Of a stretch of 64,000 bases of DNA, positions 52,236-62,720 are shown in pieces (position 1 is the first letter of the stretch; every line of letters starts with the position of its first letter). Both the position numbers and the translations under genes were made by a program. The notes beneath the pieces were generated by a model. It had not been told where the DNA came from. It made no database searches and saw nothing but the letters and a program-made list of their open reading frames with translations. The DNA is from Gammaproteobacteria bacterium (GTDB lineage Bacteria > Pseudomonadota > Gammaproteobacteria > Steroidobacterales > Steroidobacteraceae): contig CANGOP010000009.1 of the NCBI GenBank assembly GCA_947455595.1, positions 1-64,000 of the forward strand. The letters run 5' to 3'.

Positions 52236-52655
52236 TTATTCCTGGTGAGGCGGTTCAGCAATGAACGCGACCTTGAGCAGATAGTTCCGCTGCAGGGTCG
52301 TGAGCACGTCCGCGACGTAGGCATAGGTCACGCGCTTATCCGCGCGGATCTGCACCTCAGGCTGCGGCTGCTGGGTCGCCTCGCTCTGTGCAAGCTTCGC
52401 CAGATCATCAAGCGTGATCTGACCGTCGTTCCAGTAAACCGTGCCGGCGAAATCGACCGAGAGACTGATGTTCTCGGGCTTCGTTTCCGTCGGCACGTTC
52501 GCGTTCGTCGGGAGCACGACCTTGATCGCCTTCGTCGCCACCGGGATGGTGATGATGAAGATAATCAGGAGCACGAGCATGATGTCGACGAGCGGCACAA
52601 CGTTGATTTCGTTGTTCAACTCGCCATCTTTAATCGGACCACCACCGCCTGCCAT
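52236..52655 (-). CDS. exbD: Biopolymer transport protein ExbD, first copy
   Basis: A 139-residue ExbD: NNEINVVPLVDIMLVLLIIF with the membrane Asp, then a periplasmic domain ending VLTTLQRNYLLKVAFIAEPP. It follows exbB by 41 bp and precedes the second exbD by 17 bp. Two ExbD genes behind one exbB are common in Xanthomonas and relatives, where exbD2 is needed for some functions but not iron uptake. Confidence 0.94.
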   Translation of the reverse strand: MAGGGGPIKDGELNNEINVVPLVDIMLVLLIIFIITIPVATKAIKVVLPTNANVPTETKPENISLSVDFAGTVYWNDGQITLDDLAKLAQSEATQQPQPEVQIRADKRVTYAYVADVLTTLQRNYLLKVAFIAEPPHQE

Positions 52656-52696
52656 GAACGTGCTCCTCGTCTAAACGCTTTCTACTGTAATGACTC

Positions 52697-53428
52697 TTAC
52701 TTCTTCGCCGCCGCTGGGGCCGCCTTCGAGCTGGCCACGCGGCCGCCCGAGAGAATGGCCTGGTGCAGATCGTGCGAGAAGTGGGTGACCGCTTCGCTGA
52801 TCGACTTGTTACGGCGGGTCAGCCAGTTGAAGCCCAACACCGCTGGGATAGCGACGCCGAGACCGATAGCCGTCATCCAGAGCGCCTCACCGACGGGACC
52901 GGCGACCTTTTCGATCGACGCGTTGCCCGACATGGCGATGGAGCGCATGGCGTTGAGAATACCGAGAACGGTACCGAGCAGACCGACGAACGGCGCGGTG
53001 GCGCCGACCGAGGCGAGCACGGCCATGCCTTCATTCAGATCGCTATTGATCTGATCGACGCGACGCTGCATGTGGGACGAAACCCAGTCGTGCATGTCGA
53101 TCGTTTCGGTCAGGCGACCCTTGTTCTTCTCGTGATGGTTGACCGACTCCATCGCCTCGACGGCAACGGTGCGGAACACATTCTCGTCGCCGCCCTTGAG
53201 ACGGGCAATGCCGTCGGCGATCGACGAAGCGCCCCAGAAGTCCTTATCAACCGTCGACGCGTACTTATTGAGCGCGTTCTGGTCGAGAAGCTTCACGATG
53301 AGGACGTACCACGAATACAGGGACATGATGACGAGAATCGTCAGCAGGACCTTGCTAACCGGACCGGAGTCCCAAAGGTCCTGAATACCAAAGTTGTGAT
53401 TCTCCGGAGCAACAGCTGCGTCGGCCAT
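52697..53428 (-). CDS. exbB: Biopolymer transport protein ExbB (MotA/TolQ/ExbB family)
   Basis: A 243-residue inner-membrane protein with three membrane segments. LLTILVIMSLYSWYVLIVKL is the first; SVGATAPFVGLLGTVLGILN and GLGVAIPAVLGFNWL are the conserved pore helices of the family. ATG 53428 (MADAAVAPENHNFGIQDLWD) is preferred to the TTG two codons upstream. It forms the pentameric motor core. Confidence 0.95.
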   Translation of the reverse strand: MADAAVAPENHNFGIQDLWDSGPVSKVLLTILVIMSLYSWYVLIVKLLDQNALNKYASTVDKDFWGASSIADGIARLKGGDENVFRTVAVEAMESVNHHEKNKGRLTETIDMHDWVSSHMQRRVDQINSDLNEGMAVLASVGATAPFVGLLGTVLGILNAMRSIAMSGNASIEKVAGPVGEALWMTAIGLGVAIPAVLGFNWLTRRNKSISEAVTHFSHDLHQAILSGGRVASSKAAPAAAKK

Positions 53429-53496
53429 GATCAAAGACCTCTGATGGGTTCAGGTAAAAAGAACGAAGTTAACTATCAAAAAATCGGAACGGCGTA

Positions 53497-54120
53497 TCAG
53501 TTCGTAAGACGCCATGTCCACTTCATGCGCTGCCAAGAGCCAATCGCTTCATTACCGACCTTCGTCGGCTCAAAGCGACCCTGGGCGGTCACGCACTTGG
53601 CGGCAGCATCGTCGAGGCGCTGAATGCCACTCGATGTTTCCACCTTGGTCTCGGTCACTTTGCCGTTCGGCGCGATGAACACGAGAAGCACCACCGAGCC
53701 CTCTTCGCTAAGACGCTTAGAGGCGGACGGATAGTATGAGGCGCACGCTTCGCCGAGGTTGGAACCCTTGGCGACCTTCGCCTGCGTGATCGGCGGCGGC
53801 TCAGCCTTCGGCGCCGGCTTCGGCTCCGGCTTCGGCTCCGGCTTGGCCACGATCGCCTGCGGAGGCGGCGGGCCTGCCACGATCGGCAAGTCGACGAGCG
53901 GAGTCGTGACCGGTGGTGGCTTGAAATCGGGTGGCGGCGGAGGCGGAGTCTTTTTCATCTCCTCCTCGACCTGCTTGACGAGGCGCATATCCAGCGCGTC
54001 CGCCAGCTGTGGCACGTACTTGAACGCCGTGGCAACAATGATGCCCAAGGCGAGCGCAACGTGCAGTCCGATGACTACGAATCCAACGATAGCTTTACGA
54101 GAATACTTGCCGCTAGACAT
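53497..54120 (-). CDS. tonB: Energy transducer TonB
   Basis: A 207-residue TonB: N-terminal membrane helix (VGFVVIGLHVALALGIIV, with the conserved His), a proline-rich spacer (KKTPPPPPPDFKPPPV and a run of PKPE repeats) and the C-terminal TonB domain (SEEGSVVLLVFIAPNGKVTE ... RFEPTKVG). ATG 54120 is the family start. It energises receptors such as the one at 9720. The 281-bp region up to ilvD holds the likely promoter and a small inverted repeat CGATTC/GAATCG (54172-54190); I see no gene there. Confidence 0.94.
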   Translation of the reverse strand: MSSGKYSRKAIVGFVVIGLHVALALGIIVATAFKYVPQLADALDMRLVKQVEEEMKKTPPPPPPDFKPPPVTTPLVDLPIVAGPPPPQAIVAKPEPKPEPKPAPKAEPPPITQAKVAKGSNLGEACASYYPSASKRLSEEGSVVLLVFIAPNGKVTETKVETSSGIQRLDDAAAKCVTAQGRFEPTKVGNEAIGSWQRMKWTWRLTN

Positions 54121-54401
54121 GTCGCAGGGAGCCCCTAATTCTCCCGACTCACTCTCAAAGTCCGATGTCACCGATTCGTGATTCGAATCGACTCCACCGG
54201 AGTGACGTCCAACCGAGGTCGGACTAAAAACCGCTGGTGCTCGACACTCGCTGAGGGAGACGCAAATCACCCCCCGGCTGCGTCAGCGCGGATGGACGAT
54301 AACCGCTGATGCGCGTCTCTGCAAGAGTCAATTCACGCGCTCGCACTAAAGAATGTAACAAGCGGTTGTTCTCTCTCATTTGCTGCACTGCCCACAACGC
54401 C

Positions 54402-56126
54402 TCAACGAGACGTTTTTTTAGCCTTTTTCGATGCGGTTGCAACGACGTCGGTGACGGCACCCAGTGATGCGCTGGACACTTCACGCGCGTACTTTGCCAA
54501 CACGCCTTTGGTCACGGAAGCGCGTGGCGCCACCCACTTCGCGCGCCGACGCTTCAATTCCGCGGCGCTGACCTTGAGGTCCAACGTACGGTGCTGCGCA
54601 TCGATGACAATCTTGTCGCCGTCGTGCACCAGGGCCAGCGGGCCGCCCACAGCCGCTTCAGGCGAGACGTGGCCCACAACAAACCCGTGGCTACCGCCCG
54701 AGAAGCGGCCATCGGTAATGAGCGCCACTTTATCGCCTAAGCCTTTGCCCATGATCGCGCCTGTCGGGCTCAGCATCTCGCGCATACCCGGCCCACCCTT
54801 GGGGCCTTCATAGCGAATGACCACCACGTCACCGGCACCCACCGTGCCGTCGAGGATCGCCTGTAGACTCTGTTCCTCGGAGTCGAAGCAGCGGGCCGTG
54901 CCTTCGAAGCGCAGGCCTTCCTTACCGGTGATCTTGGCAACCGCGCCCTCCTCGGCCAAGTTTCCGTACAGAACAACCAGATGGCTGTCTTTCTTAATCG
55001 GATTCTTAAAATTACGAACGATGCTCTGGCCGGCCGGATAGTCCTTCACACTCTTCAGGTTCTGCGCCACCGTCTTGCCGGTGACCGTGAGGCAATCCCC
55101 GTGCAAGAGGCCGGCCTTCAACAGACGCTTCATAAGCGGCTGAATCCCGCCGATGTCAATCAACTCCGACATCAGATACTTGCCGCTCGGCTTGAGGTCG
55201 GCGAGCACCGGCACCTTCTTGCCGATCCGCGTGAAGTCGTCGAGGCTGAGCTTCACGCCCGCCGCCTGCGCTATCGCGAGTAAGTGCAGTACCGCATTGG
55301 TCGAGCCGGCCAACGCGATCACCACCGTGATGGCATTCTCGAAAGCCTTACGGGTCAGAATATCCGAAGGCTTGATGCCCGCCTTCACAAGCCCCAGCAC
55401 CGCGGCGCCTGCCCGCTTGCAATCATCGAGCTTGTTCTGCGAGACGGCCTCTTGGGCCGAGCTATTCGGTAAGCTCATTCCCAGCGCTTCGATCGCCGAG
55501 GCCATCGTGTTGGCCGTGTACATCCCTCCGCAACTGCCCGCGCCCGGGATCGCGGTCGCTTCCACTTCGTGCAACTGCGCATCGGAGACACTGCCGTTGG
55601 CGTGGCCACCGATCGCTTCGAAGACCGAGACAATGTCCCGACGCTGCGCGCCGGGGCGGATGGTGCCGCCGTACACGAACACGGCCGGCCGATCGAGCCG
55701 CGCCAGCGCCATCATGCAGCCGGGCATGTTCTTGTCGCAGCCGCCAATCGCCACCACGCCGTCAAAGCCCTGCGCACCCACCACCGTCTCGATCGAGTCG
55801 GCGATGACTTCGCGCGAGACGAGCGAGAACCGCATGCCAGGCGAGCCCATCGAGATGCCGTCCGAGACGGTGATGGTGTTGAAAATCCGGCTCTTGCCGC
55901 CGGCGCCATCCACCGCAGACGCCGCTGCCGCGGCGAGGCCGTCAAGGTGGACGTTGCACGGGGTGATGTTCGACCAGGTGGTGGCTACGCCCACCGAGAC
56001 CTTATCGAAGTCGCCATCCACGTAGCCCACGGCTCGCAACATCGCCCGCGCAGGGGTCTGCGCAACGCCTTCGGTCACGAGGCGCGAATGGGCTCGGGGA
56101 TCAACAGTCTTCGTCTTGCGGGTCAT
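54402..56126 (-). CDS. ilvD: Dihydroxy-acid dehydratase
   Basis: A 574-residue iron-sulfur dehydratase for valine, isoleucine and leucine synthesis. Family blocks: [31 protein letters not shown] (cluster Cys), [58 protein letters not shown]. Usual length is 560-620. It ends with a Lys-rich tail KKAKKTSR. It stands apart from ilvC/leu in this window, and no ilvB/ilvH or ilvE is nearby. Confidence 0.95.
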   Translation of the reverse strand: MTRKTKTVDPRAHSRLVTEGVAQTPARAMLRAVGYVDGDFDKVSVGVATTWSNITPCNVHLDGLAAAAASAVDGAGGKSRIFNTITVSDGISMGSPGMRFSLVSREVIADSIETVVGAQGFDGVVAIGGCDKNMPGCMMALARLDRPAVFVYGGTIRPGAQRRDIVSVFEAIGGHANGSVSDAQLHEVEATAIPGAGSCGGMYTANTMASAIEALGMSLPNSSAQEAVSQNKLDDCKRAGAAVLGLVKAGIKPSDILTRKAFENAITVVIALAGSTNAVLHLLAIAQAAGVKLSLDDFTRIGKKVPVLADLKPSGKYLMSELIDIGGIQPLMKRLLKAGLLHGDCLTVTGKTVAQNLKSVKDYPAGQSIVRNFKNPIKKDSHLVVLYGNLAEEGAVAKITGKEGLRFEGTARCFDSEEQSLQAILDGTVGAGDVVVIRYEGPKGGPGMREMLSPTGAIMGKGLGDKVALITDGRFSGGSHGFVVGHVSPEAAVGGPLALVHDGDKIVIDAQHRTLDLKVSAAELKRRRAKWVAPRASVTKGVLAKYAREVSSASLGAVTDVVATASKKAKKTSR

Positions 56127-56218
56127 GATGGCGTCCGTAGTAAAAAGGAGATCAAGCCCGCACCCGATCGGGCGCAGGGCTCAGTCGTATTGTGATGGTG
56201 AGGACGGTCAGCGGCAAA

Positions 56219-57598
56219 TCAGGTCAATGCCGTGCGGTAGCGGCGCTGCAGCCACTCAACCACCGCCCGCAATGTGTGCGCTTCCGCACCGACGGGTCGC
56301 CCGGGTCGATCCTTGGGATTCCACGCATACAAGTCGAGATGGATCCAGTGCTGCCCGCTCGGCACAAAGCGGCGCAAAAACAGTCCTGCAGTAATCGACC
56401 CGGCGAAACCCGATGACGAGGCATTCTGCAGATCCGCAATTCGCGACTGCAACTCATCCTCATAACCGCGCCACAGCGGCATGGGCCACACCGGATCCGC
56501 CGCGGCGGTCGCGGCCTCGGTCAGTTCCGCAAGCAGGGCGTCGTCACTGCCGTAGGCGGCCGGCAACTCCGGCCCGAGCGCCACTCGCGCCGCGCCCGTC
56601 AGAGTTGCAAAATCGATGATCACATCCGGGTGGGCCTCGCTTGCCCGGGTTAACGCATCGGCCAACACGATGCGGCCTTCGGCATCCGTGTTGGTCACTT
56701 CAACCGTCAATCCCGCGCGTGTCTTCAACACATCACCCGGCCGGTAGGCGTGCGGGCCGACGCCATTTTCGACCGCGGGTATCACGAGCAAGAGCCGAAC
56801 CGGTAGCTCCAAGGCGAGAACCAGTTCAGCGACCGCGAGGGCAATGGCTGCCCCGCCCATGTCTTTTTTCATGAGGGCCATGCCACTGGCGGGTTTTAAG
56901 TCCAGACCGCCGGTGTCAAAGCACACGCCCTTGCCAACCAGCGCCACGAGCGGACCGGTCGACCCCGCCTGCAAGGTCAGTAAGCGCGGCGCTTGGGCAC
57001 CGGAGCGCCCGACAGCATGCACAGCCGGATAGCCTGCACTCAGCAGGTCATCACCGACGATCGCCTCAAATTGCGCAGCGTGGCGCTGCGCCACGGCAGC
57101 AACCGCCGCCGACAGTTCGCTCGGCCCCATGTCCTGCGCGGGCGTGTTGATGAGATCGCGGGCCAAGGCATCTGCCCGCGCAATCGCCGCGACAACATCA
57201 CCCCCTGCACCCGTGGGGCCGACGAGCCGCGCGCCCGCGTGTGCGACCGCTTTGTAGCGCGCAAAGCGATAGGCGCCGAGCGCAAAGCCCAACGCGAGGG
57301 TCGTCGTGGTCGCCTCGGGCAGCGTTTCGTCGAGGGTGTAGTCCCCTGCCGGCAGACGATCCGGCATGCCCAGCGCCAACGTCAGATCCACCCGACCTGA
57401 CCCCAAGCCGACCCAGACCTCCACGGGAGCCCCACCCGCCGCGTCAGGGAGCGCCAACACGCGACCGCGCTCCGCCAGGAAACCGTGCGCCTCCACCCAA
57501 TCGCGCGCAGCTGGGCTCAGCCCCGCCTTGCAGGCGGCAAGGCCCGCCTCGTCCACCCAGCGTAGCCGTCGCGGCGCGGTCGTCATGTTCATAGTCAT
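56219..57598 (-). CDS. pepA: M17 leucyl aminopeptidase
   Basis: A 459-residue M17 aminopeptidase, cytoplasmic. Metal and catalytic blocks: VGKGVCFDTGGLDLKPASGM, MKKDMGGAA (Lys, Asp), NTDAEGRIVLADAL (the NTDAEGR signature) and DFATLTGAARVALG. The N-terminal domain is short, as in PepB-like members. ATG 57598 has AGGA eight nucleotides upstream; ATG 57592 and 57586 are in frame. Farther upstream the frame lacks coding character. It releases N-terminal residues from peptides; the gene is divergent from ilvC. Confidence 0.93.
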   Translation of the reverse strand: MTMNMTTAPRRLRWVDEAGLAACKAGLSPAARDWVEAHGFLAERGRVLALPDAAGGAPVEVWVGLGSGRVDLTLALGMPDRLPAGDYTLDETLPEATTTTLALGFALGAYRFARYKAVAHAGARLVGPTGAGGDVVAAIARADALARDLINTPAQDMGPSELSAAVAAVAQRHAAQFEAIVGDDLLSAGYPAVHAVGRSGAQAPRLLTLQAGSTGPLVALVGKGVCFDTGGLDLKPASGMALMKKDMGGAAIALAVAELVLALELPVRLLLVIPAVENGVGPHAYRPGDVLKTRAGLTVEVTNTDAEGRIVLADALTRASEAHPDVIIDFATLTGAARVALGPELPAAYGSDDALLAELTEAATAAADPVWPMPLWRGYEDELQSRIADLQNASSSGFAGSITAGLFLRRFVPSGQHWIHLDLYAWNPKDRPGRPVGAEAHTLRAVVEWLQRRYRTALT

Positions 57599-57821
57599 CG
57601 GTATCCTGGTCGGTCTCGGCAGGGCCGCGCACGCAGCGCGCAACGCCTCAAAAAGTCGCCGCGGGATGCAAGGCCGCCCCGGTGCACGGGTCATCATATC
57701 AAGCGCGAACCGAGGGCCGATCACTTGAGCGATGGCGAACAGCGCACCGGCGCCACTCAACGCAACCGCCTTGCGCGGCCAAAGAGGCCGTTTGCAGGCG
57801 ATCACGCAGGCCGCGAAAACG

Positions 57822-57851
57822 TTGACAAGTCCTCGTTCTCTATGGTGATAT
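57822..57851 (+). promoter_or_regulatory. Promoter of the ilvC-leuACDB operon
   Basis: A perfect -35 box TTGACA (57822-57827) is followed 17-18 bp later by GTGATAT (57845-57851), a weak -10 region. It lies upstream of the leader peptide and attenuator, giving a leader of about 285 nt before ilvC. Confidence 0.5.
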
Positions 57852-57890
57852 CCCAACCTCCCGTTTGCCTTTTCGAAGACGAATCCGCCA

Positions 57891-58004
57891 GTGACCCACC
57901 TGCCCGCCAACGCTGCTTTCTCGCTGACCCACGTCGCGCTGCGTTCTGTGCTGCTTGCGGACCTCCTTCTTCTTCGACCACAGGGGTGCGGGATCCACGG
58001 CTGA
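57891..58004 (+). CDS. leuL: Leu-rich leader peptide of the ilvC-leu attenuator
   Basis: A 37-codon frame from GTG 57891 to TGA 58002-58004. Its centre reads VLLADLLLLRPQG, with four consecutive Leu codons (CTC CTT CTT CTT) preceded by a Leu pair, and its end is GCGIHG, which resembles the end of E. coli LeuL (VSGIQH). The consecutive Leu codons avoid the CTG that dominates this genome. The peptide would stall the ribosome when leucyl-tRNA is scarce and prevent the terminator at 58028-58063 from forming. GTG start and ribosome-binding site are weak; the start may differ. Confidence 0.7.
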   Translation: MTHLPANAAFSLTHVALRSVLLADLLLLRPQGCGIHG

Positions 58005-58027
58005 GCGACTATCGCCACCAACACAGG

Positions 58028-58063
58028 AACCCCGCACCGGCTAGCCGAGGCGGGGTTTTTTTT
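58028..58063 (+). terminator. Attenuator terminator of ilvC-leuACDB
   Basis: AACCCCGC and GCGGGGTT arms with a GC-rich inner palindrome (CGGCTAGCCG) and then eight T (58056-58063), 24 bp after the leader-peptide stop and 80 bp before ilvC. Position and neighbouring Leu-rich peptide make it the attenuator rather than a gene-end terminator. Confidence 0.85.
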
Positions 58064-58142
58064 AGGTTTTGCTTTCGCGGTTTCTGATTCGGAATGTGGT
58101 TGAAGTTTTTTTGTTTTACGACATCACTCTCGGAGTACATCA

Positions 58143-59135
58143 ATGCGGATTTATTCGGCTAAGGACGTTGATCAAAAGGCACTCAAAGGCGCCACCATCG
58201 CCATCGTCGGTTACGGCAGCCAAGGCCGTGCGCACGCGCTGAACCTCAAGGACAGCGGGTTCAACGTGGTGATCGGCGCCCGTAAGGGTGGCGCGAGCTG
58301 GAAGAAGGCGCAGAAGGACGGCCTCAAGGTCGCCGAACCGATCGACGCTGTGGTCGGCGCGGGCCTCGTCGCCCTGCTCACCCCGGACATGGCGCAAGCC
58401 GCGGTGTACGAAGAGATCAAGGGCCACCTCGCCACCGGCGCGGCGCTGTTGTTCGCCCATGGTTTCAACATCCACTTCGGCCAGATCAAGCCGCGTAAGG
58501 ATTTGGACGTGGTGCTCATCGCCCCGAAGGGCCCAGGCGACCTCGTGCGCCGCCAGTATCAGCAGGGCCGCGGCGTGCCTTGCCTGATCGCGGTCGCGCA
58601 GAATGCCACCAAGAAGGCGAAGGCGAAGGCGTTGGCCTATGCCCACGGCATCGGTGGCACCCGTGGTGGCGTCCTTGAGACGACGTTCGAAGAAGAGACC
58701 GTCACGGACCTCTTCGGCGAGCAGGTTGTACTCTGCGGCGGCGCAACGGAACTCGTGGTCAAGGGCTTCGAAACGCTGGTGGAAGCCGGCTACAAGCCGG
58801 AAGCTGCCTACTACGAATGCTTGCATGAGCTGAAGCTCATCGTCGACCTGCTCCAGGAAGGCGGCATCACGAAGATGCACGAGTTCATCTCCGAGACGGC
58901 CAAGTGGGGCGCCTTCGTGACCGGCAAGCGTATCGTCAATACGGCGACCAAGAAGGAAATGAAGAAGGTCCTCACCGAAATCCAGAACGGCAAGTTTGCC
59001 CGCGGCTGGATCCGTGAGAACAAGACCGGCAAGAAGCGCTACCAGAAGGAGCTGAATGCCGATATCAAGCACCCGATCGAGAAGGTCGGTCGTCAGCTGC
59101 GCGCGCGCATGCCGTGGCTGGAGCAGGGCCGCTAA
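58143..59135 (+). CDS. ilvC: Ketol-acid reductoisomerase (class I)
   Basis: A 330-residue short-form (class I) KARI, which makes dihydroxy acids for valine and isoleucine (and leucine via valine precursors). NADPH motif [14 protein letters not shown] at about residues 21-34; [14 protein letters not shown]; metal Glu/Asp in [12 protein letters not shown] and the knotted C-terminal domain [10 protein letters not shown]. Usual class I length is 330-345. GGAG lies ten nucleotides before ATG 58143. It heads the leu genes and shares their attenuator. Confidence 0.96.
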   Translation: MRIYSAKDVDQKALKGATIAIVGYGSQGRAHALNLKDSGFNVVIGARKGGASWKKAQKDGLKVAEPIDAVVGAGLVALLTPDMAQAAVYEEIKGHLATGAALLFAHGFNIHFGQIKPRKDLDVVLIAPKGPGDLVRRQYQQGRGVPCLIAVAQNATKKAKAKALAYAHGIGGTRGGVLETTFEEETVTDLFGEQVVLCGGATELVVKGFETLVEAGYKPEAAYYECLHELKLIVDLLQEGGITKMHEFISETAKWGAFVTGKRIVNTATKKEMKKVLTEIQNGKFARGWIRENKTGKKRYQKELNADIKHPIEKVGRQLRARMPWLEQGR

Positions 59136-59155
59136 GGCCCATCAGGAGACTCGAC

Positions 59156-60739
59156 ATGTCGAACCAAGATCCCAATCGCGTCATCATTTTCGATACCACC
59201 CTCCGCGACGGCGAGCAGTCCCCGGGCTGCAGCATGACCCCGCCGGAGAAGCTTCGAATGGCGAAGGCGCTTGCGGATCTCGGTGTCGATGTGATCGAAG
59301 CGGGTTTCCCAGCCGCCTCCCGCGGCGACTGGGAGTCCGTGCAGACGATCGCCCGCGAAGTGCGCGGGCCGATCATCTGCGGACTGGCCCGCTGCAACAC
59401 AGATGACATTGACAAAGCCTACAGCGCGGTCAAAGAGGCGCCGCGGCATCGCATTCACGTCTTCCTCGCCACGAGCGCCATCCATCGCGAGCACAAGCTC
59501 AACATGGCCAAGGAAGAGATTATCCGCACGGCGGTCGAGGGCGTTCGCTACGCCAAGGCGCTGTGTGAGGACATCGAGTTTTCTCCGGAAGACGCCTCGC
59601 GCACGGAACTCGAGTTTCTCGCGGAAGTGGTCACCGCCGTCATTGCAGCCGGCGCCACCACGATCAACGTTCCCGACACGGTCGGGTATTCCACACCGCA
59701 GGAATATGCCGAAATCTTCCAGTACTTGAAGCAACACGTCGCCGGCATCGACGCGGTGGTGCTGTCGGTGCACTGCCACGATGACCTCGGCATGGCGGTG
59801 GCCAATAGCCTCTCGGCGGTCCACGCCGGCGCCCGGCAGATTGAGTGCACCATCAACGGGATCGGCGAGCGGGCCGGCAACTGCTCCTTGGAAGAAGTCG
59901 CCATGGCACTGAAGACCCGCGAGGGCTTCTATGGCCTGCATACGGGCATTCAGACCACCCGCCTCTACCCTACCTCGCGCTTGCTGTCGACCACGACCGG
60001 CATGCTGGTGCCGCGTAACAAGGCGATCGTCGGCGAAAACGCCTTCGCGCATGAATCGGGCATTCACCAGCATGGCATGCTCAAGCATCACTCCACCTAC
60101 GAGATCATGCGCCCCCACGATGTGGGTCTGTCGCGCACCAATCTTGTGTTGGGCAAGCACAGCGGTCGTCACGCCTTCCGTGACCGCGTAAAGGATCTGG
60201 GTTTTGAACTCTCCGAAGAGGAACTGAATCGGGCGTTCACCGAGTTCAAGGCGCTCGCCGACAAGAAGAAAGAACTCTTCGACGGCGATATCGAAGCGAT
60301 CGTGCTGCGCACAGGCGACGCCGGTGAAGGCCCGTGGTCGCTCGTCCAGCTGTGGGCCTCGGCCACTTCGGGCGAAGCCTCGGCGGTGGTGCGTCTCGTC
60401 CATACCGACGGTCGCGAGGTGGAGCAAGGTGCCACCGGGGACGGTCCGGTCGACGCCGTCTTCAAGGCGATCGAACGCGCGACCGGCACTCCGGCCAAGC
60501 TCGTGACCTTCGATGTCCACGCGATGACCGAGGGCGAGGATGCGCTGGGCGAGTCGATCGTGAACGTCGAGTACAACGAACGCAGCTATCGCGGCGTCAG
60601 TTTGAGCACCAACATCCTCGAATCAAGCGCCAATGCGTTCATCGAGTGTGTAAACCGTATTCAGTCGAGCCGTTCAGAGGGCCGCCGTACCCACGCGCAG
60701 CTGTCGGCCGACGCTTCCACCGTGAAGGTGATGGCATGA
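59156..60739 (+). CDS. leuA: 2-isopropylmalate synthase
   Basis: A 527-residue enzyme that condenses acetyl-CoA with 2-ketoisovalerate. [16 protein letters not shown] is the N-terminal signature (Arg-Asp metal/catalytic), [14 protein letters not shown] the zinc His motif, and [19 protein letters not shown] the next block. Residues about 395-527 are the LeuA regulatory dimer domain that binds leucine. CAGGAGA lies six nucleotides before ATG 59156. Gap to ilvC is 20 bp. Confidence 0.97.
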   Translation: MSNQDPNRVIIFDTTLRDGEQSPGCSMTPPEKLRMAKALADLGVDVIEAGFPAASRGDWESVQTIAREVRGPIICGLARCNTDDIDKAYSAVKEAPRHRIHVFLATSAIHREHKLNMAKEEIIRTAVEGVRYAKALCEDIEFSPEDASRTELEFLAEVVTAVIAAGATTINVPDTVGYSTPQEYAEIFQYLKQHVAGIDAVVLSVHCHDDLGMAVANSLSAVHAGARQIECTINGIGERAGNCSLEEVAMALKTREGFYGLHTGIQTTRLYPTSRLLSTTTGMLVPRNKAIVGENAFAHESGIHQHGMLKHHSTYEIMRPHDVGLSRTNLVLGKHSGRHAFRDRVKDLGFELSEEELNRAFTEFKALADKKKELFDGDIEAIVLRTGDAGEGPWSLVQLWASATSGEASAVVRLVHTDGREVEQGATGDGPVDAVFKAIERATGTPAKLVTFDVHAMTEGEDALGESIVNVEYNERSYRGVSLSTNILESSANAFIECVNRIQSSRSEGRRTHAQLSADASTVKVMA

Positions 60740-62133
60740 ACCCGACGACCCTGTTCGAGAAGATCTGGCGCGCACACGAAGTCGTCGCGCAGACGGCCGA
60801 CACGCCGGCCGTTTTGTATATCGACCTGCACCTGACGCATGAAGTGACGAGCCCTCAGGCCTACTCTATGTTGCGGGAGCGTGGCCTGCCGGTGCGCCGC
60901 AAGGATCGCACGTTGGCCACCATGGACCACTCGACGCCCACCGATGCGGACCAGCTGTTCGGGCGGATTCCCATCAAGCTCGAAAGCGCCGCGCAGCAGG
61001 TCTCGCAGTTGGAGAAGAACTGCGCAGAGTTCGGTGTGGAGTTGTTTGCCGTCGGCAGCCCGCACCGCGGCATCGTGCACGTGATCGGCCCGGAACTGGG
61101 TGCGACGCAGCCCGGCAAGACCATCGTCTGTGGTGATAGCCACACCAGTACGCACGGCGCGTTCGGCGCGCTCGCCTTTGGCATCGGCACCACCGAAGTC
61201 GGCCACGTGTTGGCGACCCAGTGTCTGCTGCAACGTAAGCCGAAGACGCTGGCCGTCAACGTGGAAGGCGCGCTGCCTGCGGGCGTCACGGCGAAGGATC
61301 TGGTGCTCGCCATCATCCGCCAGCTCGGCGTCTCCGGCGGCACCGGCAGCGTGATCGAATACCGGGGCAGCACCATCCGGGGGCTGTCCATGGACGAGCG
61401 CATGACGGTCTGCAACATGTCGATTGAAGCCGGTGCTCGCGCCGGACTCGTTGCGCCGGACGAGACGACCTTTGCCTATCTCAAGGGCCGTCCGCGTGCG
61501 CCGCAAGGTGCCGATTGGGAGGCTGCCGTGGCCCGTTGGCGCACGCTCGTCACCGACGAGGGCGCGACCTTCGACCGTGAGATCCACATCGACGCCACGA
61601 CGTTGCGTCCGATGATCACCTACGGTACGCACCCGGGGATGTCGGTCGCGATCGACGAGGCCATCCCGAGCGATGGCGATGCGGTGTACCAAAAGGCACT
61701 GAGCTACATGGGCCTCACGGCCGGTCAGAGCATGCTCGGTCAGCCCGTGCAGTATGTGTTCTTGGGCAGCTGCACGAACGGCCGCCTGTCGGACCTTGCA
61801 GCCGCCGCTCACCTCCTCAAGGGCCGACGCGTCGCCGCGGGCGTGAACTTCCTGGTCGTGCCAGGCTCGGATGCGATCAAGCGCGAGGCCGAAGCGCTCG
61901 GTCTCGATCGGATCTTCAAGGACGCCGGTGCAGATTGGCGTGAGGCCGGTTGCTCGATGTGCCTAGGTATGAACGGAGACACCGTGACCAAGGGCGCGTA
62001 TTGCGTCAGCACCAGCAACCGGAACTTCGAAGGTCGTCAGGGCGTCGGATCGCGCACCCTGCTCGCCTCACCGGCCACCGCCGTCGCCGCCGCCATCGCC
62101 GGTCACGTTGCCGACGCCCGTCAGCTCTCCTGA
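60736..62133 (+). CDS. leuC: 3-isopropylmalate dehydratase large subunit
   Basis: A 465-residue aconitase-family protein. DHSTPT (near residue 55), [33 protein letters not shown] and GCSMCLGMN carry the three 4Fe-4S cysteines. It forms the isomerase with LeuD. ATG 60736 overlaps the leuA stop; the open frame upstream is a leuA shadow. Confidence 0.97.
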   Translation: MNPTTLFEKIWRAHEVVAQTADTPAVLYIDLHLTHEVTSPQAYSMLRERGLPVRRKDRTLATMDHSTPTDADQLFGRIPIKLESAAQQVSQLEKNCAEFGVELFAVGSPHRGIVHVIGPELGATQPGKTIVCGDSHTSTHGAFGALAFGIGTTEVGHVLATQCLLQRKPKTLAVNVEGALPAGVTAKDLVLAIIRQLGVSGGTGSVIEYRGSTIRGLSMDERMTVCNMSIEAGARAGLVAPDETTFAYLKGRPRAPQGADWEAAVARWRTLVTDEGATFDREIHIDATTLRPMITYGTHPGMSVAIDEAIPSDGDAVYQKALSYMGLTAGQSMLGQPVQYVFLGSCTNGRLSDLAAAAHLLKGRRVAAGVNFLVVPGSDAIKREAEALGLDRIFKDAGADWREAGCSMCLGMNGDTVTKGAYCVSTSNRNFEGRQGVGSRTLLASPATAVAAAIAGHVADARQLS

Positions 62134-62141
62134 GGTCTGTC

Positions 62142-62720
62142 ATGGAACCCATTCGCATGATCCGCTCGCGCACCGTCGTGATCGCGAGCACCAATATCGA
62201 TACCGACCAGCTCATGCCGGCGCGCTTCCTCACCACGACGACGCGGGAAGGCTTGGGTCAGCATCTCTTTGCCGACTGGCGTTATGACGCCGCCGGACAG
62301 CCGATTCCCTCCTTCGTACTCAATCAGCCGCAAGCCAAGGGCTGCCAGATCCTCGTCGCAGGGCGGAACATCGGCTGCGGTTCATCACGCGAGCATGCGC
62401 CCTGGGGGCTCTATGACTACGGCTTTCGCGCGGTGGTTTCGACCGAGATCGCCGACATTTTTCGCAACAACTCGCTGAAGAACGGCCTCGTGCCCGTGGT
62501 GGTTGACGAGGCCACGCACGCGTGGCTCCTGGAGAACCCGGGCGCCGAGATCAGCATCGATCTTGAGAGCCGCGTACTGCGGTTACCGGACGGTCGCGAA
62601 GTGACCTTCCCGATGGAAAGTTTTGCGCGCTACTGCCTCTTGAACGGCGTTGATGAGACCGGTTATCTGCTCTCGCAGATTCCGGCCATCGAAGCGTACG
62701 AGCAGAGGATCGGCGCATGA
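62142..62720 (+). CDS. leuD: 3-isopropylmalate dehydratase small subunit
   Basis: A 192-residue LeuD swivelling domain: [33 protein letters not shown] (the YLPGxNFGxGSSREH-type motif) and [21 protein letters not shown]. coli LeuD is 201 residues. Starts eight nucleotides after leuC and overlaps leuB by ATGA. Confidence 0.96.
   Translation: MEPIRMIRSRTVVIASTNIDTDQLMPARFLTTTTREGLGQHLFADWRYDAAGQPIPSFVLNQPQAKGCQILVAGRNIGCGSSREHAPWGLYDYGFRAVVSTEIADIFRNNSLKNGLVPVVVDEATHAWLLENPGAEISIDLESRVLRLPDGREVTFPMESFARYCLLNGVDETGYLLSQIPAIEAYEQRIGA

Noticed and set aside
53830-53960. Pro/Lys/Glu repeat run as a possible tandem-repeat oddity
   Set aside because: It is the normal proline-rich spacer of TonB.
54224-54484. 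86-codon frame between tonB and ilvD
   Set aside because: It overlaps the end of ilvD and has no recognisable motif; probably the tonB upstream region.
57725-58087. 120-codon frame crossing the ilvC leader
   Set aside because: It reads through the promoter and attenuator terminator; the Leu-rich leader in another frame explains the sequence better.
58140-59072. 310-codon minus-strand frame opposite ilvC
   Set aside because: Antisense shadow; ilvC is unambiguous.
59132-60520. 462-codon minus-strand frame opposite leuA
   Set aside because: Shadow of leuA codon bias; no motif, no ribosome-binding site.
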